Shown: positions 1 to 6,829 of the stretch, piece after piece
Layout: every line of letters starts with the position of its first letter
How positions within the stretch are numbered: position 1 is the stretch's first letter
Assembly (NCBI GenBank): GCA_937858235.1
Contig: CALLZZ010000169.1
Span: forward strand, 1 to 31,285
Origin: an uncultured Clostridia bacterium
GTDB taxonomy: Bacteria; Bacillota; Clostridia; Oscillospirales; Oscillospiraceae
Length of the DNA: 31,285 bases
Direction of reading: 5' to 3'
Translations under genes and position numbers: made by a program
The notes under the pieces: generated by a model
The model's input: only the letters and a program-made list of their open reading frames with translations
Told to the model about the DNA's origin: nothing
The model's database searches: none

Positions 1-308
1 GCGACAGGTGTCCCCACGTTTTCGCTGGCGGAGATCAGCACACCGTTGTCGTCGGTAGCCGCGCCGGTCAGATCTGCCGCCGCTGTAGGACCGATGTCGT
101 CAACGCCAAGGGTGAGTGTACCGCTGTTGAAGTCTTTTACCACTTCGGCGGCACCGTCGTCCGCGTATAGAATCGCCTCCACCAGTTCTACCGAGAGCTC
201 GGCGGTGATGGCTTTGGCGAGGATAAGCGGCGTAGCGTAGGTTTCTTCGCCGTTGGAATCCTCAGTTATTTTTGAATAATACAGTTTGTCAAGACCGATT
301 GTCGCCAT
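1..308 (-). CDS. phage major tail protein, N-terminal part (runs off left edge)
   Basis: The minus-strand frame opens with ATG at 308-306, preceded by a GGAGG ribosome site at about 316-320, and stays open to the window edge (102 codons seen). The protein starts MATIGLDKLYYSKITED and continues with an Ala/Glu-rich stretch and a DFNSGTLTLGVDDIG segment. This resembles the N-terminus of siphovirus major tail (tube) proteins of the phi13-type family found in Bacillota prophages. Such proteins polymerise into the tail tube. The next upstream gene on the same strand (312-509) also looks like a tail-module gene, which supports the call. The family name comes from recalled similarity, not a search. 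Nothing in the visible part is broken. Confidence 0.7.
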   Translation of the reverse strand, partial: MATIGLDKLYYSKITEDSNGEETYATPLILAKAITAELSVELVEAILYADDGAAEVVKDFNSGTLTLGVDDIGPTAAADLTGAATDDNGVLISASENVGTPV

Positions 309-311
309 AAT

Positions 312-509
312 TCAATCCTCCGTTTCGTATGATTTTTCTACATCAATGGCGTAGTGGTGATAGCCGGTATCATCCTCATGACCGATATACCGGCGGTCTG
401 TCATCGGTGTGAACACAAGATATTCGTCAGGAGGAACGCCGGAGAAGATGCCTGTTTCCACAGGCAGGACAGGAGACAGCAGGGCGTTCAGTTCAGTTAA
501 AATGCTCAT
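312..509 (-). pseudogene. phage tail-completion/minor structural protein, apparently internally deleted
   Basis: The protein begins MSILTELNALLSPVLPVE and ends YHHYAIDVEKSYETED, 65 residues. From memory of siphovirus head-tail connector or tail-completion proteins of this type, the usual length is about 110, with roughly 40-50 residues between the TPMTD stretch and RRYIGHEDDTGYHHYAID. Here TPMTD is joined directly to RRYIGHED, so an in-frame internal deletion is likely; that is inference. The frame is open further upstream to 653, but that part matches nothing and lies antisense to the next gene. There is no ribosome site in front of the ATG at 509, as expected if its leader was removed by a rearrangement at about 510. 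It lies 3 bases upstream of the major tail gene. Confidence 0.55.
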
Positions 510-548
510 ACGCAGATAACAAAGCTGGCACAGAAAGTATCGCTTTAT

Positions 549-917
549 GTGGATCAGCTTGAATTTGCCGGCTTTATTGATGATCACCAAGATGCGGTAG
601 TTCAGAATCTTTGCGACAGTTTTCTGCCGTATCTGCCAGACATCACGCCACACAATGCCGGAGAGCAGCTTGCCGGTCTGTTCGCGGATATAATCAAGGA
701 CGCTGCACTGATAAAGAAAAAAGGCACCCCAAGAGGTGCCGATAAAACTGAAACAATAGAGGCGGAGGTCGTAGATGACTATAAGCCATCAGGTGCTGCC
801 GATGAGGATAAGAAAGACAAAAAAATAACCGTTATTCAGCACCAGACGAATGTTGTTCAAAACGGAGAGAACAACTTCAATCTGACGAATAACGGTACGA
901 TGAATTTTAAGTTTTAA
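549..917 (+). CDS. unrecognised protein with C-terminal Asn/Gly-rich tag, probably N-terminally truncated
   Basis: I do not recognise this protein. The annotated start is GTG at 549 with only a weak purine run before it. The frame is open back to 501, and the residues before 549 (LAQKVSLYV) read like continuing protein, so the true N-terminus is probably missing. The first 60 residues are helical in character (VDQLEFAGFIDDHQDAVVQNL). A charged, low-complexity linker rich in Lys and Asp follows. The C-terminus carries the pattern Q-x-G-x-N-N-F-N-L-x3-G-T-M-N-F, which recurs near the N-terminus of the next protein. The stop is 12 bases before the next start, with that gene's ribosome site in between, so the genes are probably one operon with the ATPase. 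Function is unknown; an adaptor of an ATPase defence system is a guess from context. Confidence 0.6.
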   Translation: MDQLEFAGFIDDHQDAVVQNLCDSFLPYLPDITPHNAGEQLAGLFADIIKDAALIKKKGTPRGADKTETIEAEVVDDYKPSGAADEDKKDKKITVIQHQTNVVQNGENNFNLTNNGTMNFKF

Positions 918-929
918 GGAGGGCGGTGC

Positions 930-1583
930 ATGGGCAACGAAATATCTGTAAAGCAAGCCGATTCTGCCGTTGTGCCTGCTACGCAGCAGACAGGAACGAA
1001 TAACTTTAATGTTAACAACGAGAGCGGCGGCACAGTAAACTTCATCAGCAACTACAATTATCCGCAAAATACCCCCGGGGTAAGCGCTGAACAGCTTATG
1101 GCTATTCGGGCATTCAGTCAGGAATACTATCAGCTGATTGTCACTTGCGAAGAGGATGTTTTTACAGATAACATCGTCACGATTCCGACAAGCCGTGCGC
1201 TTACAAAGTATCTTGTCCCAATGGAGATATTTGATAGATGCTCCACCCTCTCCGATGAAGGAAAATCGGAACTGATGAGATTTCCAGCAATCATCTGCCG
1301 TGAGAACACAGAACTGAAAGGTACGACAGACCCGAATCAATGGGCGATGTTTGCCTACATAAAAAAGATACGAGTTGACGGGAAGAATGTAAAAATCGTC
1401 TTTCAGCCACTTGCTCCTATCCAGCAGCAAAAACTATGTGATAAACGCAATTCAGTTTATTTTGACCTGAACATGGATTGCGCAATTACCGACCTCAACC
1501 ATAGTGCCTGGTCGGTTCACAAAGTAAATATATTTGAAGCTTTTGATGAAGCCGGAGTCCCCAGTATACCCAGACCGGTGTAA
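930..1583 (+). CDS. unrecognised 217-residue protein with N-terminal Asn/Gly-rich tag, partner of the downstream ATPase
   Basis: The start ATG at 930 has a strong AAGGAGGG site at 917-924. Residues 20-38 follow the pattern Q-T-G-T-N-N-F-N-V-x5-G-T-V-N-F, nearly identical to the C-terminal pattern of the preceding gene product. After a short proline-containing linker the protein becomes a globular alpha/beta-looking domain from about residue 50 (SAEQLMAIRAFSQEYYQLIV) to the end. I see no catalytic motif, signal peptide or membrane segment. The ATPase gene starts 12 bases after this stop. Tight spacing and the shared motif suggest that the two small proteins bind each other or a common partner; this is inference. 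Similar Asn/Gly tags occur in bacterial conflict-system proteins, but I cannot name a family. Confidence 0.65.
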   Translation: MGNEISVKQADSAVVPATQQTGTNNFNVNNESGGTVNFISNYNYPQNTPGVSAEQLMAIRAFSQEYYQLIVTCEEDVFTDNIVTIPTSRALTKYLVPMEIFDRCSTLSDEGKSELMRFPAIICRENTELKGTTDPNQWAMFAYIKKIRVDGKNVKIVFQPLAPIQQQKLCDKRNSVYFDLNMDCAITDLNHSAWSVHKVNIFEAFDEAGVPSIPRPV

Positions 1584-1595
1584 GGAGGTGCCTTT

Positions 1596-3854
1596 GTGAG
1601 TATCAAAATTCAATCTGAAATTATCCGCATTGATTTGACTGACGCAAGTTACAAAGGCACTAATGCCTTTGTCGAATGTCCGACCTATGTAAACTTTTTC
1701 TTTGGCAACAATGGAACAGGAAAATCCACCATTGCAAAAGCCATTCAAAGCGGCACTGGCGTTACATACGCTCCCGGCAGGGCGTTTGAGGATTATCTGC
1801 CGTTGGTCTACAATCAGCCTTTCATTGACGGTAATTTCAGCAGCTACCGCAATATGCCCGGGGTTTTCACCCTTAATGCCAAAAATGCTGCTGCGCAAAA
1901 GCAGATTGATGAAAAAACGCAGGCTCGCGGTGATGAGCGCAAAGCCAAGAATACCGCAACGGAGCAACGGGATAAAAAAGCCGGTGCCAAGGAAAAACTG
2001 CAAAAAGACTTCCACAAAGAGTGCTGGGATCGTGAAGAAGCGTTTCGCATAGAGTTTGAAAAAACGCAGCACGGTAAGGGGAAATCAAAGCCGTTCACGG
2101 AAGAAATCATGCGACACGCACCGAAAGATACGGATATTGAGGAACTGCGTAGATTATATGATTCCGCATACTCCGACGCCGCAAAACGCTACTCTCGCTT
2201 TTCCTCTGTCGCAGATACGGCGGTGTTGGATTCACTGGATGGAAACGACATTCTGTTCACAGTAATCGTAAACAGTGCGACTACGGAGCTGGCAGGTTTC
2301 TTGCGTGAAATCCGTGCTACGCAATGGATGCGCCAGGGTCATGACGCTTATTCCGAACACGCCGACGGTCGATGCCCGTACTGTGCCAGAAAGTTGGATG
2401 ACGATTTCGAGCAAACCGTCGCAGACAGCTTTGATGATAAATATCAGAAAAACCTCACTCGCCTGGATGAGTTTTTTACTCTCTACAGAAAAACAGCAAA
2501 CGACCTGTATGTTCCTCTTGAGACTTTCCCAAGCGAAGTATACCATAAGATTGACACAAAGCCGCTCACAGATAAATTGGCAGTTTTAAAGGCCGCCATA
2601 CAATCCAATGTTGAGGTTATAAGGGCGAAAAAGGACGAACCCGCAAAGACCGTAACACTGACGGACACAGCACCCATTGCTTTGATTGACGCAAATAATG
2701 CCGTTGTCGACGCTGGTCCGGGGAAAAGAGCGGACTGCACAGACTTGGCGTTTTCTCTGCTTGCGTTCCGGCTCAAAGATATTATCGCAGCATATAAAAA
2801 GAGCGATGCCGCTCTTGCCGAAGAAATCGCCGGCTTCGAAGAAGAAATAAAGACGCACACGGAGGCACTTGAGAAAATCAACGCTGATTTAAAAGTAGCA
2901 AGAAGCGATACTGTAGAAACCGAAACAGCGAAAGACAGCATCAACCTCATGCTACGAGATTCCGGCATGCAGGGCTTCAGCATGGAGCCAAAACCCGGCG
3001 TAGACCATGTTTATGAAGTGCGCCGCCCGGATGGCTCTATTGCCGAGAATTTGAGTGAAGGCGAAAAGAACTTCATAGCGTTCCTCTACTTTTACCACCT
3101 CGTGTGCGGCAACGATTCCGAGGACGGTGAGACGAGGGATAAAATCGTTGTCATCGACGACCCCGTTTCCAGTATGGACAGTAACAGCCTTTTCATCGTT
3201 AGTACACTTGTGAGGCAGATGATTGAGGTCTGCCGGAACAACGCGGATAATCGCAGCAAAACGGTCGACGGCAACTTTATCAAGCAGATATTTATTCTCA
3301 CGCATAACGCCTATTTTCACAGAGAGGTTACCTACAGCTATGTTCCAAAGTATGAGTATGTGTCATTATATTTGATTCGCAAGCTGGACTCGAAATCATC
3401 TATCAAACTTTCGGATAATGTTAACCCCAATATACCGACAGAGCGGATGAATGTAAACCCCGTGAAAAATTCCTACGCCGCGCTGTGGGATGAGTATAAA
3501 GAAGTTAAGTCGGCCGTTCCGCTGATGAACGTCATCCGCAGAATCCTGGAGTATTATTTCCTGCAGCTCTGTGGATACGAGGGATCCACTCTCCGCAAGG
3601 TCATTCTGGTGGAGGGTAAAGCCAAAGGTCGTTATAAGGACAAAAACGGGAACTATGATGAAGAAAAGTTCCAACTGGCATCTGCGATGCTCGCCTATAT
3701 AAACGCAAGCTCTATCGGTATGAATGACGGCATGGACTATGTTGAGGAATGCCTGAACGCCGCCGAGTGTAGAAATATCTTTGAAATGATATTTGCCGCC
3801 ATGAATCAAAAACAACATTACGATATGATGATGTTTACAGATAATCAGAATTAA
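1596..3854 (+). CDS. AAA_13-type ABC ATPase, RloC/PrrC-like
   Basis: Translation starts at GTG 1596 after a strong AAGGAGGTG site. The 752-residue protein has an SMC/Rad50-like split ATPase: Walker A GNNGTGKST (37-45), an ABC signature LSEGEKNF (from about 486), Walker B IVVIDDPVSSMD (about 515-527) and an H-loop LTHNAYFH (about 567). Charged helical segments (about 100-140 and 400-440) flank the middle. CPYC at 260-263 resembles a zinc-hook CxxC, as in RloC. After the ATPase, IRRILEYYF contains the R-x3-E spacing of the PrrC-type anticodon nuclease site. The expected histidine partner is not obvious, so nuclease activity is uncertain. Proteins of this kind act in phage defence by cutting tRNA or other nucleic acid when triggered. 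Together with the two small upstream genes this looks like one defence operon; no known system with this composition comes to mind. Confidence 0.8.
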   Translation: MSIKIQSEIIRIDLTDASYKGTNAFVECPTYVNFFFGNNGTGKSTIAKAIQSGTGVTYAPGRAFEDYLPLVYNQPFIDGNFSSYRNMPGVFTLNAKNAAAQKQIDEKTQARGDERKAKNTATEQRDKKAGAKEKLQKDFHKECWDREEAFRIEFEKTQHGKGKSKPFTEEIMRHAPKDTDIEELRRLYDSAYSDAAKRYSRFSSVADTAVLDSLDGNDILFTVIVNSATTELAGFLREIRATQWMRQGHDAYSEHADGRCPYCARKLDDDFEQTVADSFDDKYQKNLTRLDEFFTLYRKTANDLYVPLETFPSEVYHKIDTKPLTDKLAVLKAAIQSNVEVIRAKKDEPAKTVTLTDTAPIALIDANNAVVDAGPGKRADCTDLAFSLLAFRLKDIIAAYKKSDAALAEEIAGFEEEIKTHTEALEKINADLKVARSDTVETETAKDSINLMLRDSGMQGFSMEPKPGVDHVYEVRRPDGSIAENLSEGEKNFIAFLYFYHLVCGNDSEDGETRDKIVVIDDPVSSMDSNSLFIVSTLVRQMIEVCRNNADNRSKTVDGNFIKQIFILTHNAYFHREVTYSYVPKYEYVSLYLIRKLDSKSSIKLSDNVNPNIPTERMNVNPVKNSYAALWDEYKEVKSAVPLMNVIRRILEYYFLQLCGYEGSTLRKVILVEGKAKGRYKDKNGNYDEEKFQLASAMLAYINASSIGMNDGMDYVEECLNAAECRNIFEMIFAAMNQKQHYDMMMFTDNQN

Positions 3855-3882
3855 AGCATTACCCGAGGAGGAGAGCAATAAG

Positions 3883-4086
3883 GTGCGAATCAGCTATAAT
3901 AAACTATGGAAAATGCTTATCGATAAGGAAATGCAGAAAAGGGACCTGCAGGAGTCGGCTGGCATCAGCTCTGCTTCTATAGCAAAGCTCGGTAAAGGTG
4001 AAAACATAACCACCGATATTTTGCTGAAAATCTGCAAGGCGTTGGACTGTGACCTTAACGATATCATGGAAACCAAGAGAGATTAA
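3883..4086 (+). CDS. small Cro/CI-type HTH regulator
   Basis: A 67-residue protein starts at GTG 3883, nine bases after a GAGGAGGAG ribosome site and 28 bases after the ATPase stop. It is essentially one XRE-type helix-turn-helix: KLWKMLIDKEMQKRDLQESAGISSASIAKLGKGENITTDILLKICKALD is split between a first helix, the recognition pair around ISSASIAKLGKGE and a closing helix ending in DCDLNDIME. This short form is common in Bacillota (YozG/YdaS-like single-domain regulators). Its position at the end of the operon suggests that it controls expression of the ATPase cassette, by inference only. No clear operator was found near 500-930, where the promoter may have been lost with the junction at 510. 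Confidence 0.85.
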   Translation: MRISYNKLWKMLIDKEMQKRDLQESAGISSASIAKLGKGENITTDILLKICKALDCDLNDIMETKRD

Positions 4087-4295
4087 CTCACACAAAACAA
4101 AGGGAAATATCGAACATGTCGCTGCGGTTGAGCCACTGTTCAATATCGAATTCAATAGTGTATTTAGGCTATTCCACTTCTTCGCAAAATACTTCGTAGG
4201 CTTTCTCCGTTTTACACCGTCCTTGCCGACTTCCACATTGCTTCGGCGGGAGCGCTTCTCTTGCAGACCTCACTTCTTCAATCAAGAAAATGTAC

Positions 4296-4309
4296 ATTTT
4301 GCGCAAAAT
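4296..4309. promoter_or_regulatory. 14-bp perfect palindrome, possible operator of the endonuclease gene
   Basis: ATTTTGCGCAAAAT reads the same on both strands and lies 37 bases before the GTG start of the NotI-like gene. A TATGAT/TAAAAT-rich stretch follows directly (4310-4318) and could be a -10 region. The nearby ribbon-helix-helix or HTH protein may bind here; this is inference. Confidence 0.4.
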
Positions 4310-4345
4310 ATGATAAAATTATTAAAGGAAAGGAGGCAAACGATA

Positions 4346-5257
4346 GTGGGAGTATCAGTTGCTGAGTATTTTGGACAACGAACAGATGTAGAGAACCCGG
4401 TAATCCAGCCTGTTGTGGGCGAGCATCTTTGTCCTTTCTCTTGTGGAAACACCTGCAAAAAGCTCAAGAGTGGCAATCCGCCTGTGTGCTCAGTGCGTAA
4501 GCCTGATGGTACGCTTTGGATTGTATGCTCAGAGAGGTTATGTGCTACAAAAAAGGACATTCCTTTATGTGAGCATCAAATGTCAATTTTGCATGATATT
4601 GGCAAACACATCTTTACCCCCGACATACCTCGCGATAGAATATGTGTCAAGCGAGAAGCAAGACTTAATGTTGTTGAAGGAACCAAATATAATGCAGATT
4701 ATGTAATTTCTCTTAGTGAGGGACGAACGCCTTATTCTGGCCCAGACCGCCTCGTTTTAGAAATGCAAGGTGGAGGTGAGACGACAAATACAGGAAAGAT
4801 CACGCAGCTTATTTCTCGTTGGCAATCAGACGAAAATCGAACTAACGAATTACTTAGGAGTACAACCGAGGCATCGACATTAGAAACAAACGCCTGGCGC
4901 AGACAACAAGAACAGTTTATCGTCAAAGGCAACATCGCAATGAAAACGTGGAAGGGCTATGGAATAGCTTTTTGTGTGGGTACAATTCTTTTTGATTATC
5001 TAAAAGGTAAGCTGGCAAGCGCAAATCTTCCCGATTTACATGATTACAACTGGACATTGGCGATGATTGGTATTTGTGAAGATGTTTCCGATCTCGCTTC
5101 GCCAGGACCGATTCCTATTAAAGTGGATGAAAGTAGATTACTGTATACCAATTACCAGACCTTCGTTCAAGCACTAATAAATCAAGGCGAACCGTCTTTG
5201 AGTGCTTTTCGTGGAGATTTCATCAATCTTGATAATGAGCATATGATTATCGATTAA
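4346..5257 (+). CDS. NotI-family type II restriction endonuclease
   Basis: I chose GTG 4346 because AGGAGG lies at 4331-4336; the frame is open further upstream but has no ribosome site or recognisable sequence there. The product is 303 residues, somewhat shorter than NotI itself. The N-terminal part has the cysteine cluster CPFSCGNTC (29-37), PVCSVR (C48) and IVCSERLC (C61, C66), which matches the cysteine-rich metal (iron) site known from NotI. The nuclease core is visible as NADYVIS followed by RLVLEMQGGGETTNTG, fitting the D...ExQ form of the PD-(D/E)xK site in this family. The gene faces a C5-cytosine methyltransferase gene and shares its terminator, so the two are probably a restriction-modification pair. 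NotI-family enzymes cut GC-rich sites; the site here cannot be read from sequence. Confidence 0.8.
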   Translation: MGVSVAEYFGQRTDVENPVIQPVVGEHLCPFSCGNTCKKLKSGNPPVCSVRKPDGTLWIVCSERLCATKKDIPLCEHQMSILHDIGKHIFTPDIPRDRICVKREARLNVVEGTKYNADYVISLSEGRTPYSGPDRLVLEMQGGGETTNTGKITQLISRWQSDENRTNELLRSTTEASTLETNAWRRQQEQFIVKGNIAMKTWKGYGIAFCVGTILFDYLKGKLASANLPDLHDYNWTLAMIGICEDVSDLASPGPIPIKVDESRLLYTNYQTFVQALINQGEPSLSAFRGDFINLDNEHMIID

Positions 5258-5296
5258 AAATGGATGGCAAACAAAATGCGTTTGCCATCCATTTTT
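5256..5296. terminator. bidirectional intrinsic terminator between the endonuclease and methyltransferase genes
   Basis: Perfect 17-base arms, AAAAATGGATGGCAAAC and its complement, are separated by a 7-base loop. A-rich 5' and T-rich 3' ends make it work on both strands. It starts inside the stop codon of the endonuclease gene and ends 1 base before that of the methyltransferase gene. Confidence 0.9.
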
Positions 5297-5297
5297 A

Positions 5298-6203
5298 TTA
5301 CTTTTCCTTGTAGTACTTGTTATCTACGTCCGCGATTCGTTGACCTATCCATTCAATTACAGGAACTGCTACGGCATTTCCTAAAGCTCTCCATCGATTT
5401 GAGTCCAGCCCTGTGGAAAACCCTGAAGACGCTCGTATTCCGAAGGGAGCATCCGTCTTACATATAGCGTCGGAGCTTCCTCTGGAGTCGCAAGTATACG
5501 TTTCTCCATCATTTCTATATCCTTTTGCTTGGGGGCCCGCTGAAGGGATGCGTCCAATTCCGGCATGTTGGATAGCGTAGTAATTTGTAACTCGAGGGTC
5601 CTCCGCAAGTCCGTCGGCATAGGAATGTTCCCTGAATCCGCCCGCTTTATCAACGATTGTAGCTGCGCTTGGTTCAAAAAGTACTTCAGCGGAGCGGAGG
5701 CTTCGATAACTTGCGACAATATAGACTCTTCGACGTCTTTGGGTTGTTCCGAAATATTTTGCGTCCAAGACTCTCCATGAAACACCATACCCGAGTTCAT
5801 CCAGCGTATAGAGGAGTCGTTTAAAGTCATCTCCTTTTCTACTATTAAGTAGTCCCGGAACATTCTCCATAAATACCCAACGAGGCTTTTTCTCTTGCGC
5901 TCGGATGAGTTCCGCGAACATATAGAAGAGACCGCTTCGTGCTCCTTTAAGCCCTTGTCGTTTTCCTTGGTTCGCAAGCGATAAGTCTTGACAGGGAAAA
6001 CCTCCGCACCAGAGTTCGGCGCTTGGTACATCTGTTGGTTTGACATCATTTATATCACCTTCTAACTGGACATTAGGCCAGTGCTTTTTAAGTATCTGTT
6101 GACCAAAGCGGTTTATCTCACATTGAAAAACCACTTCCATTCCAGCTCGTTCAAGCCCCAAATCAATACCTCCGATACCGCTAAAAAAAGAGGCTACTTT
6201 CAT
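5298..6203 (-). CDS. C5-cytosine DNA methyltransferase with motif IX out of frame
   Basis: The 301-residue product has motif I FFSGIGGID (6-14), motif IV GGFPCQDLS with catalytic Cys71, motif VI ENVPG (113-117), motif VIII QRRRRVYIV (155-163) and motif X ALGNAVAVPVIEWIG (273-287). It would methylate cytosine C5 in the target of the convergent NotI-like enzyme. The start ATG overlaps the stop of the upstream ribbon-helix-helix gene (ATGA), so translation is probably coupled. Oddly, the expected motif IX before motif X is absent from this frame, but VRRMLPSEYERLQGFPQGWT is encoded in the neighbouring minus-strand frame at about 5402-5461. Two compensating indels, or a short out-of-frame deletion, would explain this. 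The enzyme may be inactive or altered in specificity; a sequencing error is also possible. Methyltransferase identity is certain, activity is not. Confidence 0.85.
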   Translation of the reverse strand: MKVASFFSGIGGIDLGLERAGMEVVFQCEINRFGQQILKKHWPNVQLEGDINDVKPTDVPSAELWCGGFPCQDLSLANQGKRQGLKGARSGLFYMFAELIRAQEKKPRWVFMENVPGLLNSRKGDDFKRLLYTLDELGYGVSWRVLDAKYFGTTQRRRRVYIVASYRSLRSAEVLFEPSAATIVDKAGGFREHSYADGLAEDPRVTNYYAIQHAGIGRIPSAGPQAKGYRNDGETYTCDSRGSSDAICKTDAPFGIRASSGFSTGLDSNRWRALGNAVAVPVIEWIGQRIADVDNKYYKEK

Positions 6204-6400
6204 GATTTCGATTTCCTCTCTTTTTGATTTGCAGTATTGGAGGCGTGTTCTGCAATGACTTTATTTGCTTCCACTAGCGCAGTGCGGCGGACAAACTCGC
6301 TGCAAGACGAATATGATAGTAAATCTGCTGCCACTTTTAATTTTTGGAGTTCGTCTTCGCTGACACGTACACTCATCGAAATACTTTTCGATTGCTTCAT
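6200..6400 (-). CDS. ribbon-helix-helix protein (DUF1778/CopG-like), coupled to the methyltransferase gene
   Basis: Start ATG at 6400 follows a GGTGGTGGAGG ribosome site; the frame is open upstream to 6451, but that part covers the promoter. The 66-residue protein begins MKQSKSISMSVRVSEDELQ and continues with LKVAADLLSYSSCSEFVRR, a typical ribbon-helix-helix: one beta strand followed by two helices. The C-terminus is polar and lysine-rich. This fold binds operator DNA as a dimer and is common in antitoxins and plasmid repressors. Here it precedes the methyltransferase gene with a 4-base overlap under one strong promoter, so it may serve as a controller of the restriction-modification set, analogous to C proteins but with a different fold. 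That role is inferred only from context. Confidence 0.75.
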   Translation of the reverse strand: MKQSKSISMSVRVSEDELQKLKVAADLLSYSSCSEFVRRTALVEANKVIAEHASNTANQKERKSKS

Positions 6401-6422
6401 ACCTCCACCACCTTTGAGAATG

Positions 6423-6451
6423 ATTGTAGCACAATCGGCACCTATTGTCAA
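6423..6451 (-). promoter_or_regulatory. sigma-A promoter of the ribbon-helix-helix/methyltransferase operon
   Basis: On the minus strand TTGACA (6451-6446) and TACAAT (6428-6423) are 17 bases apart, 22 bases before the ATG at 6400. The transcript leader would be very short. Confidence 0.8.
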
Positions 6452-6704
6452 TGCAATCGGCCACGAATCAGGTGTAGAATTAGTTAATCGTATTGCCCTT
6501 TTTAATCCAAAGCAAAGGTACAGGCTGCCGAATTTGGTAGGCCTCTATATTTGAATACAGCTGGCTTGGTTGTGGGCGGATCAAATCATACACTTTTATT
6601 ATTCATTGAACCCTGTTATTTTTCGTAGAACTATTTTATTTTTCCTCAAGGGGTATTCGAATTCTTCCTTGAGCCGATGAGCCGGATGATGCCTCCAGAA
6701 GCGA

Positions 6705-6772
6705 AAAAAGCCTGCAGTACAAAGGATTTTGAATACCCCTATGAGGTAAATTCCTTGTATTGCAGGCTTTCT
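6705..6772. repeat. long imperfect inverted repeat near the element end
   Basis: Arms of about 25 bases (6705-6729 and 6748-6772) share AAAGCCTGCA-type ends and differ at few positions; the loop holds GAATACCCCTA. The outer A and T runs make it terminator-like on both strands. It could also be an element-end or recombinase-binding structure; I cannot decide. Confidence 0.5.
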
Positions 6773-6792
6773 TGATACGAATAATAAAAGAG

Positions 6793-6825
6793 TTGACCGA
6801 AGCATCGTATCAATGCTTCGGTCAA
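6793..6825 (-). terminator. intrinsic terminator of tRNA-Ser
   Basis: Perfect 13-base arms, TTGACCGAAGCAT and complement, with a 7-base loop, lie just after the CCA end of tRNA-Ser on the minus strand. CTCTTTTATTATT follows as the T-rich tail. Confidence 0.8.
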
Positions 6826-6829
6826 TGTT

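Larger units (their letters stand above)
6452..6829. other. gene-free interval at the element end, rich in inverted repeats
   Basis: No convincing coding sequence is seen between the methyltransferase operon promoter and tRNA-Ser. The interval contains the long imperfect hairpin at 6705-6772 and a terminator at 6793-6825. The AGGGGTATTC sequence occurs in inverted orientation at about 6650-6659 and 6731-6740. No integrase gene is present here. Confidence 0.6.

Noticed and set aside
789..2072. Long minus-strand open frames opposite the two small genes and the ATPase
   Set aside because: They are shadows: hydrophobic, without ribosome sites, and opposite clearly coding sequence.
4049..4345. 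Extended N-terminus of the endonuclease (frame open from 4049)
   Set aside because: No ribosome site at 4049, overlap with the HTH gene, and the extra residues lie outside the family; GTG 4346 has a perfect site.
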